From Paraspadella gotoi (taxonomy: Eukaryota; Chaetognatha): a stretch of 64,000 nt of DNA. The position numbers and the translations under genes are program-made. Each line of letters starts with the position of its first letter. The stretch's first letter is position 1. The notes beneath the pieces are model-generated. The model was not told where the DNA came from and searched no databases. It saw only the letters and a list, made by a program, of their open reading frames with translations. The DNA lies in the NCBI GenBank assembly GCA_051294375.1, contig CM119264.1, positions 11,321,832 to 11,385,831 of the forward strand, read 5' to 3'. Of this stretch, positions 1 through 12,284 are shown in pieces.

Positions 1-36
1 TGATCTCTATCTACTGTGTGGAGTGACAAAATACAG

Positions 37-214
37 TGAGGCCTCCTTACTGCCTGGGAAGAAAACGAAAGAACCGCCTTAGCCAGTCAGCTTGCGCGAC
101 TGCACAACACCGGCGGGCGCGGGCGCATCAGCTCGGGATCCCGTTAAGCGAAATGCCGGATGACCTTTTCCATGGAAAATTGAAAGCCTGGCCAGGGGGC
201 GAGGAGGTAACCAG
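37..214 (+). CDS. Candidate internal coding exon, unknown product
   Basis: A GC-richer segment (visibly above its AT-rich flank) sits between a possible acceptor (aaaatacag at 28-36) and a strong donor, CAG|GTAAGC, at 215. The frame beginning with AGG at 39 is open to the donor. It reads RPPYCLGRKRKNRLSQSACA and continues into a section with LGIPLSEMPDDLFHGKLKAW. The peptide is basic in its first half and mixed after that. There is no in-frame ATG near the left end, so an internal exon fits better than a first exon. I do not recognise the family. The acceptor has a poor pyrimidine tract, and the partner exons would lie left of the window and beyond 215. The coding call rests on composition, frame and donor only. 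Confidence 0.35.
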
Positions 215-945
<731 letters not shown>

Positions 946-1052
946 GATAATTCGGGCAGAAAACGGAAGAAAAGTCGACGAAGGCGAAAATTAAGGAAAA
1001 TTAATAAATCAGCCGCTTGGGACTTTTGACTGAGTCGAGAAGCGGAGACGGG

Positions 1053-1240
1053 AGACTGAGATTGGGCGTGGAGGACTTAGTTAGTGAGAGCGAGATGAGA
1101 GACAGAGATTCGGCGCTGAGCACTAAGCAGTGAGCATTTAGCGATTGAGGGTGATACTAAAATTGGGCGCTGAAGATTGAGCGATCGAGAGCGAGACGAG
1201 AGACTGAGATTGGGCGCTAAGGATCGAGTGACCGAGGGAA
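1053..1240 (+). repeat. Degenerate minisatellite, about 48 bp, 4 copies
   Basis: Four diverged units are recognisable by the word attgggcgct or attcggcgct, followed by gag/tgag-rich sequence and gagcgagacgaga. Units start near 1053, 1100, 1153 and 1202. Unit length varies from about 47 to 53 bp. Confidence 0.7.
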
Positions 1241-1249
1241 AGACGTTGA

Positions 1250-2062
1250 CATTTGGGAGTGAATATGGAGAAAACAGGACGGAGAAACTACTACAGTTTG
1301 ACCAAATAAGTTACATGTTTGTAAAAATCAATAAGATCGTTATATTGCAGCGACATTATATCATCCTGTATTTTTGAATGCGCTCTTCTTCATTCTCTGA
1401 AAATTTTACTGCTTTTTGCTAAGCGATAAGGGCCGCTATTAACAATACGGTATATAGGCGCATTTTTGATTTAATATTATTTAATAAAGTACGCTCTTTC
1501 GGCGAAAAAAAAACAACAACTTGGGACTGGAAAAAAAATGGAGGTGCCATCCTGGATGGCATCCCACGTCCCCACCGCTCTCCGCCCTTCCTTCCGCATT
1601 TACGGCCGGCGCTCGAAAAACTGCCATTAGCTTTGTGAAAGTAACACAAAAGGCTGAACGGAGGAGGAAGGGATAGTACGCGGTCTCGAGGGAACAGAGG
1701 ATCGTAGCGGTTGAGGGGGGGGGGGGTGGGTGACGACTCCATTGGATGCAGCAGAAAACTTTAACGTCGCTTTTTTCATCCAATCAGATTTGTTACTGTT
1801 ATATTTAATTTTACTTTTCTGATATTAAGTTAATTTCGTCCTCTGACGTTAACAGTTGGTTATGGTTCATCCTCAGAGAGTATTTCTTATAAATTAATTC
1901 GTAAAATGTTACTATCACGACAATGAAGTTAAAAGTAGCGATTGTCATTTTGTCCGTTTCCATCGTGAGACTGACAGAGGGATTTGCGTGATTTTGAGAT
2001 GCAAGGGAACCTTCATCGCAGCTTAGGAAGAAAGGGAGCTGAGGGCGAACTTAAGATGGAGG
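1250..2062. other. No gene seen; one G-tract
   Basis: Mixed-composition sequence without a supported ORF. A run of 11 G followed by tggg lies at about 1717-1731 and is a possible G-quadruplex core. Nothing else stands out. Confidence 0.4.
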
Positions 2063-2530
2063 AAAAGGGGAAAAGGATTAGTGGAAAATGGAGGAGCAGG
2101 AGAAGGGAAAAAAGAGATTAAGACCGAGGAGAATATTCGGAAAAAGAAAAGAAATAAACAGAAAAGAGGAAAAGGATTAATAGAAAATGGAGGAACAGCG
2201 GGAGGGGAAAAAAGAGATTAAGACCGAGGAGAATATTAAGAAAAAGAAAAGAAATAAACAGAAAAGGGGAAAAGGATTAGTGGAAATTGAGGAGCAAGGG
2301 GAGGGGAAAAAAGAGATTAAGACTGTGGAGAATATTAGGTAAAAGAAAAGAAATAAACAGAAAAGGGGAAAAGGATTAGTGGAAATGGAGGAGCAGGGGG
2401 AGTGGAAAAGAGATTAAGAACGAGGAGAATATTAGCAGAGAGAAAAGAAAAGAAAAGGGGAAAAGGATTTGTGGAAAATGGAGGAGCAGAGGGAGGGGAA
2501 AAAAGAGATTAAGACCGAGGAGAGGGAAAA
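2063..2530 (+). repeat. Purine-rich minisatellite, about 99 bp, 5 copies
   Basis: Units begin with aaaaggggaaaaggattagt near 2063, 2162, 2262, 2361 and 2453. Each contains an aaaagagattaagaccgagg block and a gaatatt block. Spacings are 99, 100, 99 and 92 bp. The copies differ by scattered substitutions and small indels. Confidence 0.9.
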
Positions 2531-2919
2531 GAGGGAAAGCAACGGGGAGAGGTGAGAGGGTCGAAAGAGAGAATCCTTCGAGAGGAATTACAGAATGTGT
2601 GTGGTTGGTGTTATTGAATGATATTTTGGAAAAAAATATCATGAACAAAGATTAAACAAGAGTTGCAATAATCTTTAAAATTAAAAATGACGTAACTCGT
2701 TAAGAAAGAATAATTATTGATTATGAGAAAGACGCGTCTCAATACAGTTTGATTGACGTAATAATTTAATGTGGGGATTAGGAGGTTTAAACATGAAGAT
2801 GAGGGGGAAGTGGTAAAAAAAAGATAGAGTGAGACGGAAAGCACAATGCGCAGGCTCAAAGAAAAAGAAATTCAAGCGCGAAAGGAGAAAGAAAAGAAAG
2901 CGGTACTAGAAAAACAATA
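2531..2919. other. No gene seen
   Basis: AT-rich sequence with a purine bias near its right end. It runs into an assembly gap at 2920. No supported ORF, RNA or repeat was seen. Confidence 0.4.
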
Positions 2920-3077
2920 NNNNNNNNNNNNNNNNNNNNNNNNNNNNNNNNNNNNNNNNNNNNNNNNNNNNNNNNNNNNNNNNNNNNNNNNNNNNNNNNN
3001 NNNNNNNNNNNNNNNNNNNNNNNNNNNNNNNNNNNNNNNNNNNNNNNNNNNNNNNNNNNNNNNNNNNNNNNNNNNNN
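2920..3077. other. Assembly gap (158 N)
   Basis: Unresolved bases. Frames that span it cannot be interpreted. Confidence 0.99.
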
Positions 3078-3663
3078 AGAATATCGATAATGGAAGGAAA
3101 AGCGGCCCCGAAAAGGAACCCACCAGAGATACTGAAAAACAACTGATCTCTCTTAGCACCTCTGTAAAGCAAGAAGAAAGAGAGGATGAAGAGAGATATG
3201 AGAGGAAGAGAAGAATGAAAATGTGGAGAGAAGGAGAGGGGAATGGCATGGAGGAGTTTAATGGCAATTGGCTGCAGATGGACTGCTGTTGGAAGCAGTA
3301 AATGGCGATGGGATAATGGGGACAGATGATGAAAGAATTTAAAAAAAGGGATTAACTAAATTGGGGTATGAAGCTGCGTTGTTTTAAGAGTTTGCATGAA
3401 AACGAAAAAGTCATGGGAGAATTGCGAAAACCGTTGAGAAAATTTATTTTATTCGAGATAAAAAAAAAGTTGTTGCGTCGGGAGAAGGATGCAGTTGGAA
3501 TCGAAGGAATCCGGTGTCGGCTGAAGGAGTTTTGTTCGGGTAAGGAATACAATCGGGTAAGGGGCGAAAGCGGTGGAGGGTGAGGACGAAGGAAAGTTCG
3601 TTTTAAAAGTGATGCGGTTCGACGATTGAGTTTCGACTTCGACGGGGAAGGAGTATTGATGGA

Positions 3664-3817
3664 NNNNNNNNNNNNNNNNNNNNNNNNNNNNNNNNNNNNN
3701 NNNNNNNNNNNNNNNNNNNNNNNNNNNNNNNNNNNNNNNNNNNNNNNNNNNNNNNNNNNNNNNNNNNNNNNNNNNNNNNNNNNNNNNNNNNNNNNNNNNN
3801 NNNNNNNNNNNNNNNNN
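3664..3817. other. Assembly gap (154 N)
   Basis: Unresolved bases. The flanking 3078-3663 is purine-biased sequence with no supported gene. Confidence 0.99.
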
Positions 3818-3921
3818 GGATATAAAACTTGTGTTTATTCAAGAATATTATATGAATTAATTAAGATTACAAAATATAATTTAAATTTTATAAAATCAAA
3901 TTTGACTAGAGAACAAACATA

Positions 3922-4138
3922 AGGAGAGAGTAAGATAAAGAGATAAAAGGAGGGAGAGAGAAAGAGAGAATGAGAGAAAGAAAAAAAGAGAGGATGAGAA
4001 AGAGAGATCGAGAGAGACGAGAGACGAGAGAGATGAGAGAGAGAGCAGAGCCACTCGAGAGAGATGAGAGAGGAAAGACTCGTGAACAGAAGAGAGAGAG
4101 AGAAAGAGAAAGAGAGTGAGAAAGAGAGAGAGAGAGAA
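3922..4138 (+). repeat. Imperfect (GA)n purine tract
   Basis: A purine-dominated tract of gaga with aaag and gatgag interruptions, about 215 bp long. Confidence 0.85.
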
Positions 4139-5290
4139 TAATTAAATCACGAGAATAATCGAAAACAGTTGAAGCCAATTTAAACATCGACGAAAAGAAC
4201 TTTTTAGTTGAAGTTGGATGTTGTAGTGAATCTTGTAGTTTTTTTGGTTTGTTTTGCTGTGGGGGGGGGGGAAAGAACTAAAAAAAAAGGATTTTTTTTA
4301 TAGCGAATAAAGTTGCTAGATAGAGGTTGAAGAAGAAAAAAAAATAATCAAAGTATGCAAGAATGAAAGAATGAAAGAAAGAAAAAAGAAAAAAAAAAGA
4401 AAATAAGAAAGAAAGAAACAAAGAAAAAAATAAAGAATTAAAAAGAAAACAAACGAAAATTATTACAAAAATACGGAACGAAAATAATCTTATCGCGAAA
4501 CCTTTGAGTAAATAACGAAAATGAACGCGTAAACTAATTTGAAAAAGAAAACAATTTACTAATTGTAAAATGAAACCTGAAGACTTAGCAACGACTGTCG
4601 CAACAGTTAACTTAGTCGTGACTATATTATAAAATCAAATTAACAAATTAATAATTTTTATAATTTTAATTATAATTATAATAGAGAAAACAGCATATAA
4701 AAAAAACAACAAAGAAGGAAACCAATTAATGATTTTTTTTAACTTAAAAATTCATTTTTCATTATGCATTTCAGATCTAATTCATGATTTGGGTGTCGTC
4801 TTTATTGAAACAAAATTCTGATATAACTTCATTTTAAACAGAAATAAAAAAAAGGGGTTTCTTCCATTACTTTTTTAAATGGTAAATGACAGGAAAGCCA
4901 AAACTCCATAAATTCGAGATTGGACATTTTTCGCTCCGTCACAAACCGATCACAACTCTATTATGAACTCATAACAGATTAATGGGGAAAAATTAGTTAC
5001 CTTCTGTTTTTCCACGGAGGGATTTTTAGTTGCTTTTACGTTTCAAAATATTAAAAACGAGAGGCTTAAAATAAAAAAAAAAATATTTGTAATTATGTTT
5101 TTTTCACAAAATTTCGACGAATATTTTTTTCTTTTAGACGTTATTTTACTATTTTTTTCAAGCCTCGTTCGGATTTTCAGATAAGCAACAAAGGAACAAC
5201 TCTCGACGATAAGCTGCTTTCGCCACAACAAAACGACTCAGGGACACGACATTATAAAGGATTATTGATTCAATCTTCTTCTGTGTCAAT
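4139..5290. other. AT-rich, no gene seen
   Basis: Poly-A and poly-T runs, a G10-type tract at about 4261-4271, and an A-rich aaag/aaaa block at 4360-4440. No open frame has convincing composition, and no structural RNA was seen. Confidence 0.4.
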
Positions 5291-5408
5291 CTCTTTTTTT
5301 TTTTCGAGAGGATATTCTTTTTTTTTCTCTTCTCGATTTACCCGTTAGCAACTTTGCATTTTGTTGTTGTTCGTTCTTTATTTCTTTTGCTATATTTATT
5401 TTTTTAGT

Positions 5409-5491
<83 letters not shown>

Positions 5492-5690
5492 TCTTTCTTT
5501 TTTTCTCTCTTTCTTACTTTCTTTTTTTCCCACTTTCTTTATTTATTTTTTTCTCAATTTCCTTTTTTCCTCTTTCCTTCCTTCCTTCTTTCCTTCCTTC
5601 CTTCCTTCCTTCCTTCCTTCCTTCCTTCCTTCCTTCCTTCCTTCCTTCCTTCCTTCCTTCTTTCCTTCTCTTCTTTCTTTCCTCCATTTC
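5409..5690 (+). repeat. Compound (CTTT)n / (CTTC)n microsatellite
   Basis: A perfect tetranucleotide CTTT array covers about 5409-5485. A degenerate T/C-rich link follows, then a CTTC array at about 5578-5665. The two unit types differ by one base, so one may have arisen from the other by slippage. Confidence 0.97.
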
Positions 5691-5904
5691 TTTTATTTCT
5701 TCTTTTCCTCCCAAATTCTCCCTCCACTTGTTATGTACCCAATAAACGTCAATAGAAAAGGGGAAAACAAGAAAAAAAAAAAAAACTAAAAAAAAAACCC
5801 TAAAAACTAAAGGATAAACGGGGAAAGGAGTTTTTCGCTTGGATTCGATGAGTGAAGGATCAAGAGGCAATCGAGATCGAGGTGAAAGGTTTTCACCTCC
5901 TTCA

Positions 5905-6135
5905 AGTGTCGTCGTCGTCCTCGTCGTCGTCGTCATCATCGTCGCCGTTGACATCTTTGTCATAGATTAGATAGGCAAATTAGAGATCCGTATACGTCTT
6001 GACTTGACTTGACTTGACGTCGTCGTTGTCGTCGTCATTATGTTCGTTGTTGTTTTGACATCCATAGACATTAGACAACTTAACTCTCAGTTCTGTCGTC
6101 GCCTTCGTCGTTTTGCACGTGGTCGTCAACGTGGT
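5905..6135 (+). repeat. CGT/GTC-rich patch with (TGACT)4
   Basis: Interrupted GTC trinucleotides lie at 5908-5946 and again near 6019-6038. Four TGACT-type pentanucleotides lie at about 5999-6018. Further gtcgtc and cacgt words continue to 6135. Low complexity, with no convincing protein. Confidence 0.75.
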
Positions 6136-6139
6136 TGTC

Positions 6140-7080
6140 CACGTCGTCCACATTGTTCTCCACGTTCCTTTCGACATTCAGTCTGGAACGCGGGGGGAAA
6201 AAAATCAGGTGTAAACAACAAACACGTCTTGTTGTTGTTACGATCGTTGTCACTCGGTAATTGACTTAGGTCTTCGTCTTTCTTCTTCGTCGATGACAAT
6301 TGCCAGCAGAGTTGGTCGGCATCGCGTTGTCAGCTTTACGTTCCGTCACCCGCGGAGAGAATCACATCGTCATCGAAATCACGAATCTCCTCGAGGAATC
6401 TTCTCTTTCGTCTCGGAGACTCAATCTTCACCTTTCACAACCCTTTTTTTCTTTCATTTTCAACATCGTTTCGGTCTTTGCCTCCATTTACGTTTTCTAT
6501 TGTCTTTGTTTACGTTTTCAGAGAAATTGTATCACCTTTGCATTAAATCTCCATCATTAATCATTTTTCTAATTTTTTTTTTTAAATCCCTTTCGCCGAT
6601 TTCAAATTCCTTTCGTTGCGCCATCTCGACTTTTTTTTTCTCTTAATATATTTTTTTTCATCTTCTTTTATCCCTTTTTTATGTTTACCTCGAAGTTTGT
6701 TTTCGTCTTAAATTGTCTTTTTTTCCCCCGAAATTCTTCGGTTATATTTTCAATTTTCTCGTTTCCGTTTTTCACATTTCCCGCGCTTTTCTTCTCCGGT
6801 TTTCATTCAATTTTCAGGTTTTCCTCATTTTTTTTTATTTGCTTTACTCGTCATTTTAAATTTTTCAAATGTTTTTCCTTATTTGAGTTTCTCTTCTTAA
6901 CCCAATAAACATGACAAATACATATAATTTTTCAAAGTATGACGCCGCTCAAAAACTCTCAGTTGGAACCGCACTTTACTACTGTTCCTTACAACTGTTC
7001 ATTTTTGAAAGGGGATCGTAAATTGAAGCCCGACCACGCTGCGAATCCCTAGAATAAATCCCTATCAGGAAGCCATCACC
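6140..7080. other. Pyrimidine-rich, no gene seen
   Basis: Long T and C runs on the + strand leave all three + frames open in pieces, but their translations are F/S/L-rich and look like composition effects. Nothing else is supported. Confidence 0.4.
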
Positions 7081-7240
7081 ACTTCTTCACTCTCTTTCTT
7101 TTTTGCTCTCTCTCTTTTTTTTTCTTTCTCTCTCTCTCTTTCACTCTTCTTTCTCACTCACTCTTTTTCTTCTCTTTTTCTCTCTTACTCTTGTTGTATT
7201 CCTTTATTTTTTTTCTTTTACTCTTTTTTTACTTTTTTTT
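7081..7240 (+). repeat. Imperfect (CT)n pyrimidine tract
   Basis: Alternating ctct and ttttct stretches, with almost no purines for about 150 bp. Confidence 0.8.
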
Positions 7241-7660
7241 ACTTTCTAATCAAACATTTGTTTAATTTAATATGATTAATTAAATTTTAAAAAAATATAT
7301 TTTCTTAATTGTTTCAAAAAATAGCAATTTAAAATCCAAAATAATTAGTAGTATTCTGAATTAGTAAAAATTGTATTGCGTATACTATTAAAAAAATTAA
7401 TATTACCATAATTTTATATCTGATAAAAATATGAAAGATAAAAATATATTTAAAAAAATACGAATTTAAAGACGGTAAATTAAATTTTAAAACATATAAT
7501 TAAATTTATAATTATATTTTTGGGACAAGGTTATTTTTTAGACTTTAATCCTATACAATTATAAATCTTATGTTCAGGCTTTGATTTTCAATATCCTAAA
7601 GAGCCCTTTCATAAAAGCTTCAGTTTCGCTTTCCCAGAAAAAAATCGAATCAAATACAGT
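7241..7660. other. Very AT-rich, no gene seen
   Basis: A/T runs with short attta and aaata words. No ORF or repeat unit could be supported. Confidence 0.4.
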
Positions 7661-7677
7661 TCTTTGTAAGTTTGTAA

Positions 7678-7733
7678 GTTTGAGATAAAATTTTGTGTGT
7701 AGAAAATAGAACCACCCAAGTGGAAATGAGTTA
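7678..7733 (+). repeat. Fragment of a dispersed repeat
   Basis: The words gataaaattttgtgtgt and aagtggaaatgag occur in the same order and similar spacing as in the two copies at about 25496-25600 and 25672-25772. This suggests a partial copy of one interspersed family. Confidence 0.5.
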
Positions 7734-8231
7734 AAATAAAAAAAATAAAAAACCTGTTTTACTATTGGATTGTATTTTATTTTTTTTAATTAATTAACTA
7801 ATCAATTAATTACTGTTAATGATCGTGGGCAGATCCGGCATTGTTTGCTCAAACTTGTTATTTTGCTTTTTGGCAAACAAAAACATTCAGCGCAAGTGAT
7901 AAGATATAAAATTTTTAAGAGTAGTTTAATGAGAGAGAAAGATAGAGATATTGATAATAAACTGAGCGAGAATGAGAACGAGAGAATGATAGAGAGATAA
8001 AGAGAGAAACCAAAGTTAAAAGTTGCCAACAAAGAATTTAGAAAGGACAGTGGTCAGACATGAAGACTGCTTAAGTAAAGAATAGAATAAGTTGAAAATT
8101 GGTCAAACAAATATAAGTGAGTTTTTGTAAACAATTATAAAAAAATTTATATTTCTATTAGATAAAACATTTTTTGAAGCGTTTTTCTTGAGTATGAGAA
8201 AATATCCCGAGATCAAACCATGATTCTGGCT

Positions 8232-8380
8232 ATTTTCTCATCCCCGCCATGAATTGAGGCGGGGACATACTGGGAATGAGATCCCCGGTGAAGCCCACCA
8301 TAGGGTGTAGTGGCGATGAACTTATAGTTAGCTGCCCAGAAACTGCGCAAAGTTAATCCCTAAAACTGCAAGGATTTGGC
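8232..8380. other. Structured GC-richer segment with perfect hairpin
   Basis: A 7-bp perfect stem, ccccgcc (8242-8248) with ggcgggg (8258-8264), encloses a 9-nt loop. It lies in a segment GC-richer than its flanks. Further right, aaagttaatccctaaaactg shows short internal word repeats. It has no tRNA boxes and matches no RNA family that I recognise. Confidence 0.3.
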
Positions 8381-8711
8381 CCGCGTTATATCTCAATTTT
8401 CACGTCGGTATTCCATTGCAATATCACCTTTTCATCTCCAATTTATTTTTCTTCGTACCTCTTCGCTTCTTCACCATTTTTTAGTTTTCCCCTTAATTAG
8501 CTCTTTCCATCTTTTTATTTCAATTTCTCATATTTTTTTTCTCTCAAACAGCGTGTTATCTCCTTTCCTTTTGCAGCCTTTTTTGACTTTTAGTCTCATC
8601 GCATTAGATTCTCTTTTTTCGTAGACCTCGACTCTAGCCAATCATTTTCGCAATCTGGCAACGACGTGAACAGCCGCGTCAATCAATATGGAAAACTCCA
8701 GCCTCCACCTA

Positions 8712-8740
8712 CCTTCCTTCCTTCCTTCCTTCCTTCCTTC

Positions 8741-8813
<73 letters not shown>
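8712..8813 (+). repeat. Compound (TTCC)n / (TTTC)n microsatellite
   Basis: TTCC units at about 8712-8742 pass directly into TTTC units to 8813, followed by CT-rich sequence to about 8880. Confidence 0.97.
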
Positions 8814-8814
<1 letters not shown>

Positions 8815-9039
8815 CCCCATCCCTCCCCTCTCTCTCTCTCCCTTCTCCCTCCCTTCCTCCTCTCTCCCCCCAACCTCTCCCCTGCCACTGACCAATCTAA
8901 GGCCCCTTGATGTTTGTCGAGATTAATTCGTCGATTCGCTCGGGTTGGTCTCGCGGCTTTCGCCTTCCTTACCTTTCCTTACCTTCGCGAACCTTGAGGT
9001 TTCCACGAAACAATAACTGCCTCTTTCTCTTTCCTTTTT

Positions 9040-9180
9040 TTTTCTCTCACGCGCGCTAGAGCCTCATTGTTAATTCTGCACGCGAGGCGGCTCGTCGTCC
9101 TGCAGGGGCGCTAATCTCGCGCGCGCGCACACTCTAACGCCCAACTGAATTCACTCCGCCTTAAGGCCCCCTTTCGCTCG
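9040..9180. promoter_or_regulatory. CpG-rich patch
   Basis: A dense CpG cluster including cgcgcgcgcgc near 9118-9128. Patches like this can be promoters, but no TATA box, initiator or downstream first exon can be identified. The call is compositional only. Confidence 0.25.
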
Positions 9181-9302
9181 TCCCATTTTTCAAATCGAAA
9201 CCCCCGTCGCTTCGCCTCTACATTTTCTCCCAAGAACTCCTTGTTCTTCATTTTTCTTCCCGCCTTCAAGTAATTTTTATCCATTTTTTCATCCTTCCTC
9301 TT

Positions 9303-9355
9303 CCTCTCTCTCTCTCACGTCTGCTCTCTCTCTGCTCTCTCTCTCTCTCATCTCA

Positions 9356-9398
<43 letters not shown>

Positions 9399-9417
9399 CT
9401 CTCTCTCTCTTCTCTCT

Positions 9418-9470
<53 letters not shown>
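9303..9470 (+). repeat. (CT)n microsatellite, interrupted
   Basis: CT dinucleotides with small tg, at and tct interruptions. The longest clean run is at the right end. Confidence 0.97.
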
Positions 9471-9618
9471 TTGACATATCCGTTTTTTTTCCCGGGCCTC
9501 GTCATATCATCTCTTTTTCTCTTAGCCTTTAATCCCAGATAACAAACCTTCCTGCCAGCGTCTTCGTCGTCATCGTCTTCATCTTCATCTTATCCGGTTT
9601 CAGTCTCTCCGTCAACGA

Positions 9619-9699
9619 CGCCAAGTCGCCGCCAAGTCGCCGCCAAGTCGCCGCCAAGTCGCCGCCAAGTCGCCGCCAAGTCGCCGCCAAGTCGCCGCC
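9619..9699 (+). repeat. 11-bp minisatellite, about 7 copies
   Basis: Near-perfect tandem copies of cgccaagtcgc. Because 11 is not a multiple of 3, translation cycles through three frames and gives an 11-residue periodic peptide on the minus strand. This argues against a coding role. Confidence 0.97.
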
Positions 9700-9890
9700 T
9701 GACTAGACCCGTGTTTTTCTGGGAAGATTTTCGTCCCTTGTTTTGTGTTTATCACTGCGGGGCATTTTCTTCCTGTTTTTTCTTTTCTATTTGGGTTTCC
9801 GTGTTTACTGTTTCTCCAAAGGCCGATGCGGTTATGGCGAGAGGCAAAGTTCTTCTTCTTCTCACAAATCGCTTCGTCTTCGTGACCTTC

Positions 9891-9898
9891 GCCGCCGC

Positions 9899-9949
<51 letters not shown>

Positions 9950-9950
9950 C
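9891..9950 (+). repeat. (CCG)n array
   Basis: CCG/GCC trinucleotides with one ctgcc interruption, in an otherwise pyrimidine-rich region. Confidence 0.95.
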
Positions 9951-10251
9951 TTCGTCCCCCTCGTCTTTCTTCCCCCTCACTTCTCCTTTTTTTTCCTTTT
10001 ACTTTGTTAAATTGACTTCTTTTTCTAATTCTCCAATGTCAGATTTCAAATCAGATAGGGTCATCGGCATTTTCCTTGGCGCTACTTTGTTCCTTTTCTT
10101 TTTTTCCCTTATCATTTCCTTTCTCCTTTATTTTCTTCGCCTTTTTTTTTTATCCTTTCCTTCGCCATCTCTTTCGCCCTGGCCTTCTCGTTCGCGCCCT
10201 TCACGCCTTTCAAGTTCTTGGTTCGTCCATTTTCTTCGTTCTGCCTGAGAG

Positions 10252-10271
10252 TCTCTCTCTCTCTCTCTCTC

Positions 10272-10357
<86 letters not shown>
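10252..10357 (+). repeat. (CT)n microsatellite
   Basis: About 100 bp of CT dinucleotides with one cgt interruption near 10270, followed by a poly-A run at 10374-10388. Confidence 0.98.
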
Positions 10358-10358
<1 letters not shown>

Positions 10359-11259
10359 ACCATCTCGCCCTCCAAAAAAAAAAAAAAACAACTTTATCAG
10401 ACACCCATGACGCAAACGGAAAAAATCCTTACATATAAAGATTCGAGAGATTGCATTAGGGAGGAACGGATAAGCTTTTGAATAATGATTTCTCTGACCT
10501 CGAAAACCGATTCAACTCTATTTGTTTTTCCTTTGCTACGGCTTCGTCTCGCTTTCACTCTCTCTCACTCTATCTCGCACCCTCTTTGCCGCCCTCCCGC
10601 CCACTTCCCCATCAGTTGACGAGCAGAGGACAGATTCAATTTCGATTCGAATTTAACGAAGTTTTTTTTTCCCCTCTTCGACGAAAGAACAAAAGAACAA
10701 AGGGAGGAAAAAAATTGGAATTTAATGATGTTCGTTAACAATTATAATACGGAACAGGAATCAACAATGAAGTCGGAAACGAGCGCCAAGTCCGAATCGG
10801 TTCTTAACGAGCGCTGTCGGGTGGAGGCGTGACGGTGGAATGGGAGAGGGGGAGCGTAATATGGATTTGCAGCGAGGGGGATTTTATGTAATGTATATAT
10901 AAATAGCTTTTAATTTTAAACTCAATCAATTAGGAATTACTTTTTGTTTTCAAATGAGAGCTTTTTGATAACTACATAAACGGAAACAAAAAAACTATCG
11001 ATGAGTTTATTAGTTAATTAGCAATATAATCAGAAATGTAAGAAAGAACACAGATGACCAGCTTCCAAAGCGCAAGGTTTAATGAGAAATGAAGAAGTCT
11101 TAAAATGACCTTGCCTTCAAGAGCCGTCGACCGACCCAGGGAGCCGAGTCTGAAAGGCTGATGAAGATCATAGACTGGAGGTAATTTAGTGAGATTGTGA
11201 GGCAACAAGAATGTGAAACATTGAGCCTAAGATCCGCTTTCGTCACTCAAGCTCGAATT

Positions 11260-11420
11260 TTCCACGATTCACGCCATCTGTCCGCGACTCCTCGGCGCTA
11301 ACTGGGCATTCGACCGAGAGAGGCGCCCCCGGCGCTGGTCCGCCATCTGGTAGGCGAACTGCGCCTCCGACGTCGAGATCCGGCGCGGCCGTTCGCCCCT
11401 CGCGGCGCCATAACTCGACA
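11260..11420. promoter_or_regulatory. CpG-rich block with three GCCAT words
   Basis: The GCCAT core bound by YY1/Pho-type factors occurs three times: cacgccatctg near 11270, tccgccatctgg near 11340 and ggcgccataac near 11405. The second also resembles half of a CTCF-type site. The surrounding sequence has unusually dense CpG for this window. The factor assignment is inference from short motifs. Confidence 0.25.
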
Positions 11421-11539
11421 AAAGAGTCGTTTCTCTTTGACTCTGAGTTTCTTCCACTTAGGTCGCCGTTGAATGATGCTTTTAGCCCCATGCATAATGG
11501 AAGTCATATAAAGAGAGCTGGCGGAAAGAACGAAAGAGG

Positions 11540-12230
<691 letters not shown>

Positions 12231-12284
12231 ACCTCTCTCTCTCTCTCTCTCTCTCCCTCTCCCTCTCCCTCTCTCTCTCTCTCC
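12231..12284 (+). repeat. (CT)n / (CCCTCT)n microsatellite
   Basis: A CT array interrupted by three ccct steps. Confidence 0.95.
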
